From Solea solea (lineage: Eukaryota > Chordata > Actinopteri > Pleuronectiformes > Soleidae), in NCBI RefSeq assembly GCF_958295425.1, contig NC_081150.1:6385001-6449000 (forward strand): a stretch of 64,000 bases of DNA, in the 5' to 3' direction. The notes under the pieces were generated by a model. The model saw only the letters and a list, made by a program, of their open reading frames with translations. It was not told the DNA's origin and did not search any database. Position numbers and translations under genes: made by a program. Every line of letters starts with the position of its first letter. Within the stretch, counting starts at the first letter, position 1. Below, in pieces: positions 18,842 through 31,800 of the stretch.

Positions 18842-21822
18842 ATGGATCTTGGTAAAGCAAAGCTGCTTAGGACAGGTCTCAACACTCTTCACCAAGCCAT
18901 TCACCCTGTGCACGGGATAGCATGGACGGACGGTAAGCAGGTGTGCCTGACATCTCTCTACTTCGTCAATGGTGAGGTTAAGTTTGGGGACACCAACGTT
19001 ATTGGGCAGTTTGAGCACGTCTTCGGGCTCTTCTGGGGCCCACTGTGCTGCTCTGACTCCCCTGCATTGCTGGCTGTTCAGCACAAGAAACATGTTACCG
19101 TGTGGCAACTGCAGCTCAGTGCCCTCGAGCAGAACAAGCTGCTCTGTACTCAGACCTGCGAGATGAGCGAGCCTTTCCCCTTGCTGTCTCTAGGCTGTGT
19201 GTGGCATCCTAAACTGGACATTCTGGCCTTGTTGACCAAGAGGGATGCATCTGTGCTGTTTTCTGTACGGGTGGACAACAGAAGAATCAAAGCAGACATC
19301 AAAGGTAGTGGACTGATCCATTGTGCATGCTGGACTAAGGATGGCACACGCCTGGTTGTAGCTATAGGCAGTGCTCTACACTCCTACATCTGGAATGACA
19401 TCCACAAGAGCCTGGTTGCCTGTTCTTTCTGCCCCATCTTTGATGTGGGAGGCTACATATGTGCCATTGAGTCCACAGGTGATGCACAAGTTGCTGTGGC
19501 CACAGAGCTTCCTCTGGACAAAATCTGTGGGTTAAATGCAGGCATGGCATTTGACATGCCGCCAGAGTCCGTGTCCTTGCAAGACCAAAGCCCGCGCGTG
19601 GTCAGGTCGGGTGACGACAGTCTTTTGGACTCAAGAAGGAGATCCTTTGAATCAGAGAGGTCCTTCATCCCCACCTCAGGCCCTCTAGATCTCACCCACC
19701 TCCTGTCAAAGCACCGTCGCTCTGACCCCAGCCCACTTATCCATCTGCGCCGCCGAGACACTTTGACAGGCTCTGGTCAGGACTCCTCTCACCTCATCCT
19801 GGTCACATATGAGCGCAAAGTCACTACCACCCGCAAAGTCAGCATCCCTGGGATCCTGGTCCCAGACATTGTTGCTTTTGACCCACGTGGTTCCACAGTT
19901 GCAGTGGCTTCCAACACCTGCAACATGGTGCTTGTGTACTGCATCACCGCCTCTGGAATGCCAAACATTCAGCAGTTCTCTCTGCAGACGAATGAGAGGC
20001 CCAAAGGAGTCTGCTTCCTCAGTGACAAGATGCTGCTGCTGATGGTGGGCAGGCAGAAATCCAACGATCCTGCGTTCCTCCCATCCTCGAACACAGATAA
20101 ATATATGCTTCGTCTAACGGCCAAAGAGTTGATGCTCAATGGAGAGACTCCTGCCACACCACCCCCCTCTGCTCACAACCAGGAATCCACTTCTAATATA
20201 TGTGCAGGGATTAGGAGGCTTTCTGAGAGTCTTTCCAAAGATGACAGGGAGCGGACAGGGATAAAGGATTTGGTGTTGCCTGGAGGGGGAGTAGTTCGAT
20301 CCCCTGGGAACAGGCGGAAGCTGGTGGAGGAGGTGAGGAGCGGCGAGCCCAGCCCCATCACCAGCTCTGTGGATTTCTCTGACCGAGCATCAGACAGAGC
20401 TCTCTCCAGTGCCTCCTCCATCACGGTGGAAAATTTCGACATGGACCATGTCAACCGCATGGCCAGCCTGGGAGTGGCCGGCCACGCCAGCAGAGACTCC
20501 AGCCGGTGCAGTTCTCCTCGATTTGAGATGTCAGACAAACTCCACACCGAGTCAACACTGCCTATGCCTGAAAAGACATCAAGTCCTGCCAAGGAGCAGG
20601 CGCTGGAGCAGCTTGTCCACAACATGGAGAGGCTTTTTACTCGCTTCACAGACGTACAGCAGTGCCTGACAGAAATCAGAGATTTTACCCAGAATGGCAA
20701 GAAGGGCCCGAGTGTCTACCCCAATGCCTCTGAACCCCCCTATGCTAATATCACATGTCAGGTACAGTTTCTTTACTCACATTTGCCTACTGTTGATGAA
20801 GCATTGCTCCATAGTTTATATCACACTGAATCTGTTCCCTTTTTTTCTCTTTACTTTTCCCGTCTTTGTGCATGTGTAGAAGCAGTTGTCAGAAAACGTG
20901 TTCATTGATGAGCGGAGGCCTGTGCTGCTGTGTGACGGGAAGCTTTGCCTGCGTGCTCTACAGGACCTCTTCAACCTGACTATAGTGGAGATGATGTATG
21001 GTGTGTGCAGCCCAAGTTCATAAACGAAACAACTCTTCAAGCTTTGTTGTTGTAAATAACAAAAAGTCGACATCCCGTTCAAAAATTCTTTGCTGTCATT
21101 TTGATGTCTTAAGAAGAGCCTTGTTTTTACTTTGAATCAGTGACTAAGCTGCCTTTTTTAAAGCCTTCCATCAGCTCTATAATTGACCATGTTGTAACAG
21201 AGTGTGACAAGGTTAATGAATTAAAACTACTTAGAGGAAACTCTTGCAAATCCTTGGAAGGTCTCCTCTGTGAGTATTTTCCGCAAGCTTAATGGGCTTC
21301 CCTCCTGCGATTACCTAGAAGTTTAGATACATAGATTATCTAATTCTTTTATTTTTTTAAGATTATTTTTGATAATTGCCACCATCAACTGTATAGTCTA
21401 TCAGTCTAGCACTGTTCTTTTGTTACAGTGTGTAAACTATAATTGGAAGTGATTAAAAGCCTAGGTGAGATTACCAGGTTTTAAACAAGAGCAGCTTACT
21501 CCCATTCAGTGTGCTGCATACTGTTTTGTTGCTGTTGTATCAAAGACTAGTCATCTCAGACTGAGTTTCATCAAGAACTAGTGCCTGGATGTATGGAAAA
21601 ACCACCCACGCACACTAATAGTCTTCTGTTGTTCTTCCAGGTCCTCTGTGGATTGTACTTGTAGCAGATGCAGACGGCTTTGTGCCTCTGACATTCAAGC
21701 CCAAGGAGGAGCTCACAGTGCGGAACGGGAAGCGGAAAACGATGTTGCGGACTCCTGGGAGTCCAGAGAACTCTTGCCCATCCAGCCCTAGCCCCAACAC
21801 AACCACGGAGGCCTCAGTATAG
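18842..21822 (+). CDS. wdcp: WD repeat and coiled-coil-containing protein
   Basis: Exons are 18842-20761, 20880-21000 and 21641-21822, giving 2223 nt and 740 aa, close to the ~720 aa of the human protein as I recall it. The ATG at 18842 follows a pyrimidine-rich acceptor immediately. Conserved blocks include [79 protein letters not shown] and LLCDGKL near the end. The N-terminal ~450 residues are WD-like. A Ser/Pro-rich linker follows, then a short coiled coil near residues 590-620 ([20 protein letters not shown]). The human protein is known as an ALK fusion partner and HCK interactor; its normal role is unclear. Gene order places it tail-to-tail with mfsd2b. Confidence 0.95.
21001..21640 (+). 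other. wdcp: wdcp intron 3 (last intron)
   Basis: The intron is 640 bases, GT-AG (TATG|GTGTGT and TTCTTCCAG|GTCC). I recognise no other feature. Confidence 0.85.
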
Positions 21823-22837
21823 TCTCTCTTAACACACACTGACTCCAGTTAATGAAAATATACACTTTATACTTTGGCTTGGTCCAAGTGTGCAGACACA
21901 AACATGCAAAAAGTCCCTTTGAGCGATAACCAGAGTTTATTTGTCAGATTAACAGTAGTAGTTGAAGGGCTGCCTATTGAAATGTTATGTTTACACATTG
22001 CTGCTTTGAAGTGAAACAGCTGAGCAACATTCTTTCTCTATTTTTGGATATATAAAATGCAGCAGTGTTGTTCAAGTCTAGTCCTTCACTGAGACACTTC
22101 ACCAACAGCTTTGCTCACTGTGTTTCAGAGATTTTTATGGTATTGTATCATATATTCACATCTCCTCAAAAGTACCAACATGCAGTATAATACATTATGT
22201 AAATGTTTTCTATTTGTTATTGGAGAGCTGCAGATATTGCTAATCTTTTGAAAATATGGCATATAAAAACACATTTTTACCAAATAGTCCCATTAAAATG
22301 TTAATTTTTCAACTCTGTCTCAAGCTCAGTCTCTCATATGACCACAAGAGGGAGCAATACACAATAATTACGTCACTGGTACTTCACATCTCCTGGAAGA
22401 CAAACTTCTACAGAAAAATGCTGTATTTTGTAAGCTAAATACTTTTGTAGCCCATTAAATATGTATATCTAGCACATGCTTCTCTGTCTGTTACTTATTT
22501 TATTCTTCGATCACCTCCTCAGCAAAAAAAACAACACACATTTATTGTCTACAACATTTATTCCATATCAACTCTTTGTAATTACACATCATAAATAAAT
22601 AACAGTGTTGTAGAGCTAAACACAGCAAATAACAATATACATTCATTTATATAAATTAGGTTATCTTATATATTTCAAAATCCAAGATGACAATCTAGTA
22701 CATGTGGAAAATGCAACAAAGAATGTTTACATTAAAATAAGTTTTAACTATTTTATCAGTGTAATATACACTAGTCGACAAACTTCCAGCGGCATCACTG
22801 GAATATGTGGCTTTTTGAGTCGGACGCCATTTTGAAG
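21823..22837. other. Converging 3' UTRs of wdcp and mfsd2b
   Basis: wdcp (+) and mfsd2b (-) stop codons face each other across about 1 kb. Minus-strand AATAAA signals (TTTATT at 22541 and 22558) place the mfsd2b 3' end near 22530. Plus-strand candidates for wdcp are ATTAAA near 22456 and AATAAA near 22594. If wdcp uses the distal one, the two transcripts overlap by a few tens of bases. Confidence 0.5.
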
Positions 22838-25800
22838 TCACACGTTATTCAAATCGTCCATCGTCCTGGAGCTGATGCTTTGTTTCCTGTGAGAGACAAT
22901 CAAGTGACATGTTAGATGAGGGAAAATATCTTGACTTCACAGGGGCAGATCCAGTGTGTAACATTTAGGACGGTTTATCAGCCAAAATAAATGTATGTAT
23001 GTTTGTGTATAATCGTAACTTTTAAATGTTAATTAACCCTTGCTCACAGGTGCACCTCCCACTGTGGGAATAATACACAACTCCTTATATGGACATCCTG
23101 GGGGTAAGTCACATCTTCAGGTTTTACAAAATGCATTTTTTTCGTCTGCTTATGTGTTGTTCTCGCATGTGTTTATTTTTTAAAAACCCCGAGTAGTGAT
23201 ACTTGTGCAGAAGTCACAAAATAGGCCAAGAGAACTTTGAAATGTGATGTTTTTCCAAATTTCACAAATGTAATTAATTAATACATTTTTCCTCAGGTGT
23301 GTTTATATAGTTGGTGAAAATGGGGGCAACAAGATTGCCTATAGGTTGTGCCGGAAAAGAGGATACAAGACACTTGATATTGCACATTCTTATAGCCTCT
23401 GTAAATGGAAAAAAACATTACATTCAAGCCATTGCCAAATGATTTCACCCAATGCTGATTACAGCTTTCTGTATTTCTCAGTACTAGTGCAGTACCCGAG
23501 CCTGTTCTCATACATTTCGTATCCAACTGGCAAGACTGAAGACTGTCAAGTGTTAGACATACAGAAGCTGTAATCGATTGGACTATGACACGAAACATAG
23601 TTTCTGTTTGAGGTCACTTTGGCATACGTCATGTCGAGACACTGGCATTGTTTAGTTTGTGTTTCTCTTACAGGTGTATATTCATATTTCTGCTCACCGT
23701 AGCTCCTCCAGGCAGAGTTTATTGCGGAGCCTGACATCTTCACTGATGGGATAGAGGAGGAGGATCACCAAGCCAGTCACAATGAAGGCCACTGGAGCAG
23801 CACCAATCAGCAGCTTCAGGGTGTAAACTACAGCAGCAGGCTGCTTGCAGGCACCAGTGTCATACCCTGCAAACCTACACACACACACACACAGAGACTA
23901 TATAAAAACACATTACAGGAATCGACATCCAGCCTGATGCTGCAACACTGCAAGTGTGCAAACTCAACACCCGCCACGTTATCAATTATGCATCACGTCA
24001 GGGCTTAATGTGTTTTTTTTAGTTTTTTTTTTACAATACATCATGACAGGATGTCCAGATACAGAGCATCATGCGGTGTGTGTGATATTAATGCAGACTT
24101 ACTCCAGACAGAGGGTGGACACTCCCAGGGAGATGCCTGCAGCAAACTTGGTGAAGAAGACGTAGAATGAGTAGAAGATGGCTTCATGACCTTTAGAGTA
24201 GGGGTTAGCCAGTCTGAAGTCATCCACCACATCTGGCAGCATAGACCTGGATCACACACACACACACACACACACAGGGAGAAATTAATTATTTGACTAT
24301 TTGTTTTTGTGAGCATGTGGCCGTTGTTCTCTGAGGCATGGTAAAAACTTTAAGCTGATGTGTGTCTCAGCCCGTTTATACTCTATAGTTTATACTTTAA
24401 TCGCGTCGCAGCTGATGATGTGGGGCCTACTTATAGCGCTCTGATAAACTGGTGGGCTAAAATTACAGAGCTAATAACATGATTAGATGATGAGCAGTGG
24501 GCGATACCACATGTCCCGGGCCTCAGACTGGATAAACAATCAGCCTCTTCCAAGATAAACATGTCCGTATGACAGGCCCCTGTAATTTGGGGTTTTAGGG
24601 CAGGGGCAAAAGATGAGTGAGGAATAGATTCAGCTGTAAAAAAGGAGGAGGTAAAGACTGTTTTACCTTTGTACATGTATTAGTTGTGTGATAGTAAAGA
24701 TGATTTACAGTGTATGCACTCGATGCAGCCTTTAATTCTTTTAAAAAATGACATCATGCCAGACTGTGGCATGACCTGGGTGAGTGGACGTGGCCCTCGA
24801 GGCACCAAGTCACCACTAATGACATGTTGGTGCACTATTGTGGATTAAATAATTACACTTCGTATCAATCAAACATTGAGAGCACGGGCAAACATCTAGA
24901 AGGACTGGACGTACACAAACAAAGTCAGACGTTTAGTGGCTATTGAAGAATAAGAAATACTATTCACACTAATTCCTTTGTAAAAAGGTTTTTCCTAACG
25001 TACACTGGTGGAAGACACCCTATATGTCTTTAAAAATAGATTCTTAGAGTCTTTTAATCCACTTGATCACAGTCTACTGTAAAATGTCTTACCATGGCAT
25101 GAGGAGCGAGGCAGCCACACTGAGTCCAGAGGAGACGGCAACGACATAGGCCACCACCACGTTAGGGATGAGCACCAGCATCAAGGTGAAGGGCAGGATC
25201 CACTGCATGAACACAGCAGAGATACTCTGTCATTTTTCTTCTTTTCTTTCAAGCGTATGTTTGGGATTAAAACACTTCCACCTTTGCCCACAAGATGGCG
25301 CAAACATAAAAGCTTAATAGTAACTATTTTCTGGCAAAAAATAAAATAAAAGCAGAATACTCACAGTAATGCCACAAAAGGCTGCTGTCTTTTTCCCAAA
25401 AGTTTGCAGGAACCACTGCCACAGTGGAATACTGATCACTGCAGAAGCCTGCAAAGAAACATCAGGTGTCACAAATACATTATATGAGCATAACATGTAA
25501 AAAAATAAAAAAAAATAAAGGACGTAGTCTTCTTTGTTGTGGCCTGAGGTCAACCCAGAAGTATGAATGAACTGAATAGCCACCAGGGAGCGAGAGCGAC
25601 TACTGGTTGCAAAAATAAAACCCTTTGAATGGAATTCTATGGGAAAATCAGTGAGCATTTCCTGAAGGAGTTAAACTTACTAGTTTCAGATCTTCTTCGA
25701 TAGAGAATTATGTCAATTATGTTTCCATTTAGAGGAAAATAGATGATAGAACACATATGAGGGAACACCAGTATGACTGACAGCTGGAATCATCTCATGA

Positions 25801-28800
25801 GAGTCTCATTGTCGGTGACATCCATGAATGCCCAGTTGTTGTTAAGGCGCTGGTCAAATTGCAAATCTTGAGGCTTCGAAATGGGACTTTGTTTTGAAAC
25901 CAGAAGCCTATGTGTTCGCCTATGTAAAGTATATGAGAAATTATGTGTATGATTCTGCCTCGTAAGTCTGAAATCATAACAGCTAGTAATTGGGAACATA
26001 TTTTAAATGATGACAATATATACTTGTATATATATATATATATATATATACATACATATATATGTATATATATATATACATACATATATATGTATATATA
26101 TGAAAATGCATTAACTTACAGAACAACGTGACAAAAATATTCCAATAAATAAGTAATGCATTTCATAGTATTCAGTCATGTTATGTGTGCATGTATGTCT
26201 ACTTGTCTACAGATGTTTGTGGGCTTGTGAGGTGAACCAGGGCTACTTAGCTGAACTCACCAGGATGGTCAGCACAATATTCTGGAAGTGGTCCCTCAGG
26301 TCGGCAGCGTAGGTGCAGAAGAGGACAAAGTTGCTCTGTATCAGCTGCAGAGAACAGAGATCAAACATTCAGACGTCCACTCCTGTCTCGTCTGCTCAGC
26401 ATCTTAACTGGTCACTCGGCTCGCTGTGCAGAGTGGCCAGGGGAGTGACTGGAGAATCTGCTGGCGTGTGTTACTTTCTTTTTCTGTGATTTATTTCCAG
26501 CTCAGATACGGTCGATGACAAGTGACAAATCCTCTTGAGAGGAGAGCAGCAAAACTACACAGAAATAGACTGGAGAAGTCTGATATCATTTCAGCAGTCT
26601 AAACCTGAGGTGTCAAACGTGAAGCATCTGTCTACGAGTGACAGGCGAAGAGAAGGCGTGTGCAGGTCTGGTGCCACGCTCAAGAGTCCTGAGACTTAAA
26701 ACAGAGCTTTCAGTAAGTGCTCTTCTGCATTGATCAAATCAACATTGAGCGCCAGGAGAACTCCTGCATCGTCAGGATCCAGAGCGGCCTCCATTTACTG
26801 TAATGTGTAGGGTGCTGTCTGAGAAGTGCTGCCTTAATAAATGTGCATTTACCTGAATGGCGACAGTGATGAAGAGGAACGCGGCGGTCAGAATGAGGTA
26901 CGGCCCGTGTCGCATCACCAGGGTGAAGCCCTTATAGAACGACACGTGCTTCTCTGTCCTCATGCCGTACGGATCTGAAACAGTTACACGTGGAATCACA
27001 GTGTGAGCGTGCAGCGTATCGAATAACATGCAGACATAGAGAGAGAGAGACAGTCGATGGAGTTTCTCCCTGACAATCCTGGAACTGCCCCTGCAATGCA
27101 GTGGATGCTGCTTGTCCCACTGAGAGCTGTCATTTATGGCGTAGTAAAGATCAGAGAATGGCAGATTTCCAAAGACACTCAGGGACACTTAGTATGCAAG
27201 GAACACATTTTTATGCCTGCTAATAAAGGTATTGGAAATATGTAATGTTATATGCCCTAATAGACATTAAAATTGCACAAAAAAGCAAAATTAATGTCTA
27301 AAAATGTCCTCTAACGAACTCAGTATTGCTAACTAATAATACTGTTTCACAAAGCGTCAGCTTTGTTAGTGTTTTTGTTCTGCTGAGTTTAGTTATCGTG
27401 TTAGTTTAGGTTTAAAGTCACGTTAAGTTCTTGTCACTTTTGGTGTTGGGTTTGATTTTCACTTCCCCTTTTATTTTGGTAAATGTCATGTCTTCCTGTC
27501 TCATAGTTTCCTCAGTTGTTTTGACACATCTCCCCTTATTCCCTCATGCACTTCACCTGGTGATCCTGAAGTAATCACTCGCACCTGCCCTTGATTCCCT
27601 CTCCCCTATAAAGTCAGTTCCTTTGTCTTTTGCCAGTGTGTCGTTTATGCTTTCCAGAGAACACGTCCGAGCCCAAGCCTTTTGTTTGTAAACTCAAGTC
27701 TAGTCTAGTTTAGTTTTATTCCTTCTGTAAAGAAGTGATTTTGATCAGAGCGTAGTCTAATTTAGTTTTTCCTTTATTTTTTCACAGTTTAGTTGACTAT
27801 GATTATTAATAAATCCTACACAGTTGCTGGTGTTTTGGTGCCAATCTTTGCCCAAAAGAGTGTTACAGAATTCAAACGTGACCATTTGTGTGTGATTAAA
27901 AATGCAGAAAAATGTCAGTATACAACCTGGTGGGACCAGTTCATGCTGGGTGTTTTTGCTGAATAAAACCCTTAAGTCAATTACCCAAGGCTCATTTTCT
28001 GTTCACAGACCCAAAAAAAAGCCTCACCATCTTTCTCTTTGACTCCGAGGAACATCAACACTGTGCAGACGACAAATACTCCTCCAATGACACCAGCGGC
28101 TATCATGTACACCTCTTTCTGTGGAGAGACAGAACAAACATGTAACCCACATTGATTTATCCCTTTCCTAAAGAGGCAGCACAATCTATTCTGAGCCTTT
28201 CCTCAATCTTTAATTCATAATTTTCATAAATAACAGATTTCTATACGTCTGCTGAGGAAACACTGCAGGTATCAGTTTCTATCCAGCACGGGGGTTGAGT
28301 TCTTTTAGTTTCCTCCATCTTTTCCCTCTTTTAAAACTCATCCCTGGATGATTGACTGGCTGTGACTTTCCGTGTTGTTGTTTTTTCCGCATGCAGTTTA
28401 AACTCACACACATCACACGCACCGTGCAAATACGAGTATAAACAGGAAGAAACCTCAAGTAAGCGCTGCGTCCCAAAATACAGCCTCTGAGCCGGGAGCC
28501 GACAGGAACTGCTCTGCCTTAAACAACCTCTGTTTGTTTGCAATTTTTCCATGTGGCTCAACCCCGGCGGTTCATTATTATTTATGCACATCAAACACTC
28601 CCTGTTTCCGAGGGCAGACTCAGACAGTGTGCCACCCTCACCAGTGACCACGGAGGAATTTAGCGGGTGGCGGCAGAGGGCTTGGCGTGGTGAGTGGGTT
28701 GCCCCTGATTGGGTTCACTCATAATCCATTGGAAAGGGAGCCATTTGAAACCCAAATAGCTGCGGCACAACCAAAATCCAACATAGGAGAGTCTGGACTT

Positions 28801-31800
28801 TGGCTTGTTTCATCTTCATGAAAAGTCACGTGATCAAACTCGCAGCAGCAGTCGTCAATGTGTCCTATATTATGGCTCTTTCCCTCCAACTTGAAGGTGT
28901 TACAGTGCAGTCGCCTTGAAGTAAAAGGGGAATATTTCCAGCGTATCGAATATGAGGCGTGCTGAAATGTCCTGGGTGAGATATAAATAGGCCTAATGAC
29001 TTACAGACGACTGTGGAGACCCCTCAGTGTAATGATCTGAGGGAGGAACCCCCCCTTTGTGGTTTTGTGTGAGCGGAGCGGGCTCAGGAAGTCGGGTTCA
29101 GATATCAAACAGTGGCGTCTCCTTTCAAATCCATGGGTTAAAACGTGGAGCCATTTTGGATGTCAGAACCTGTACCCTTTCTGTCATATGGTCCCATATT
29201 CCAACAATCCTCCTTTTCATTCAGATTTTTAGCAAAAGTAAACCTCCTTGTGTACACACGCCACACGGCTATAAGTAAAGTGAGAGGGGTGATGACAAGA
29301 TATTTTTGAGGCAACAATGTGGCCTAGTTTGAGCACACCTGGACCCACGGCTGGGCACTGTGATACTTACAGCATGTGACAGGTAATCTTGGGAGTGCAC
29401 CAGGCTCTTGACGATCTCTGCCCCGCTGCTGTTGCCAAGGTAACCCGCGGACACGTTGTGAGTTCGGCAGTGCTTCCGAGTGTGAGCGCTGGCCACAATC
29501 TGGCCCTGGATGGCAGCTCCCAAAAGTGTGCCCAGAACCTCCATCGTCATTCCTGTGACCAAACGGTTATTTTATCACTGCTCCGACAGGTTCCGGTTTT
29601 CAAAAAACTGACCAATAATTGTTGGGTCATATGAAGAGAAAAAAAGGCCTTACGGTAAGCAGTGGCTGAGTCTCGCTCCTTCTGGTCTGTACTCAGGAAC
29701 ATAGTGAGAGCAGAGTAAGGCACGTGGAAACACTGAAGAGGAGCAGAAAGAAACAGTCGTGGTTTAGGTCAAACAGAAATGAACAAAAAAATCAAGCACA
29801 GTAGCAGTCAAACTGCTGCAGAGGTCACATTAAGGTGTCAGTCCGAAATATCTCTGCAACTGTTGGAGAAAATGCCTTGAAACTGTGCACTAACGCTCTT
29901 GTTCCCTAGAGGATGAATCCTCGGGATATTGGGGCTTCACTGTGGTTCTGACTGTTATGTAAGACTTTACTTGGCTTATAACGGAATATTTAAATTTGAC
30001 AGCAAATATTATGCCTAAAATGTTGTTATTACTGCCATTGGGAGCTGAAGCAGGGCTTTAACATTTAGCCCACAGCACTAAACACAGCCGCACAGTATCA
30101 CAATCATGGCTGACTGACTTTTAGCCTTGCTAGGGTCTTAACATTTGGCTCACAATCAGATGGGAACACCCTAGATATGTTTAGATGTCTTTTATCTACA
30201 TGTTCCACTGTAAAAGCGGACGTAAAGTATACGCGTATACATATATATATGTATATATATATCAAACGCAATCTCTGCAGTTTCCATGTTGGCGAACCCT
30301 TAGATCTGTTTTCTCCTTCCTCACCACCTCTCCCAGAGAATAGGCGAGGAAAACCGAGTTCTGCCTCACTTTGTAATTTACACAAGGGCTCAGTCAGCAC
30401 TGTGGCCAAACAAGCATGCATAGCCACGATGGAAATAAACGCCGCGGAGAGCTGAGTTTTTTTAGCCGCTGCCCCTATACGGCATGGCCCTTTGCTGGAT
30501 GCAAACACAGGGAAAACTGTCGCACCAAGGTGAAAGCGAGGACCGATCCATTCGATTGGAAAGCCGCGGTGAGTTTGTAGTGTGCCGCAGACGGACAACA
30601 TATGGTGCTCTGACCTCTGTTTACAGACGGTGACCCTCTGAATGATAGTAGCTGGCCTTTCCCAGCAAAAACTGCACACAAACACATACCCAGAGACAAT
30701 GACGGGAGGCTAAAAGTGGTAACCAGCATTTACCCAGCGAGAGGTTCCTGGCAAGACCGAGCATATACTTATCAAGTAGTTAGAATGACATGCCATTACA
30801 GCTCGCCACAGTGTGGCTGTAGTGGTCTACATGCTCTGTGGCACATGTTATATGGGTTACTCCAGAGCAGAGCAGAGCCGGGAGATGAATGGTCTGGAAC
30901 ATAATAACAAAAGGCAAACTAAATAAGTACACTTCCACTTTGAGGTGAGGTATCTGAGAGCTCTGGGCTCTAATCTGCTCCATGTCTCACAAATCAAAGT
31001 GTAAATCTCACCAGGAGCTGTCGGAGGCTGGCAAGAGATGTCTGCAATCATCCACACTTGAAACTTTATTGCTCCCCGTGTTTGCTGCATTTCATCTCTA
31101 TGTTATGTAATGTGTCATTTGTAGACTCTGAGCTGCTTCAATCATCGCTTTTATCTCCTCGTCGCTACTTGATATGTCTTTTGTACCATCTTTTCTACTG
31201 TACTGCAGCCCGGCTTGAGGGTGTGTGTGTTTCTTAAAAACCTCAGATAACGAGTGCAGGGGATGGTGAGGGAACGCGCGCGCTCACTTACTGTGACAAG
31301 GGTTTGGTAGAGGCAATAAAATCCCAGGTACCACATGAACCTGCTGTTGATGAAAGGAGGAACAAACCAGAGGTAGAAGTAGGAGACCACCAAAAACGGA
31401 GTGCAGCCCACCATCCTGGAGAACAAAAAGGTGTGTTAGGTGTGATCAATGCTCAAACGTATAGAATTGGTGAAGAAGAGACAAGAAGTTAAACAGTTTT
31501 TGATTTTCTTATCCTGAAAAAAAGAAGAAAAGTATCTCAATGTCTTTTGTGGTGCTAGGTTATTTAAAAGCAGCTGCAGCCAGTATTTTAAACTGTCAGA
31601 ATATGGATGACAGTGGTTGTGTTATGTCATTTTCAAAGCACTGTTAAAATCAGGCCATATTTCTAGCAGATTACAGTGGGACTAAGCTGACAGCTCCATG
31701 ATTATGTCGCTGTAAGTACGATAGGAATCTGTCCTGGGAGGGACACGCGAGCAGGGAACTACCACAATAACACACATGCATGCTTATTCAAAAATGCAGA

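Noticed and set aside
20173..20700. 175-codon minus-strand open frame
   Set aside because: Antisense of the long wdcp coding exon.
30104..30685. 193-codon minus-strand open frame in an mfsd2b intron
   Set aside because: No domain or homologue is recognisable, it runs through an (AT)n tract giving Ile/Tyr repeats, and it lacks convincing exon signals.
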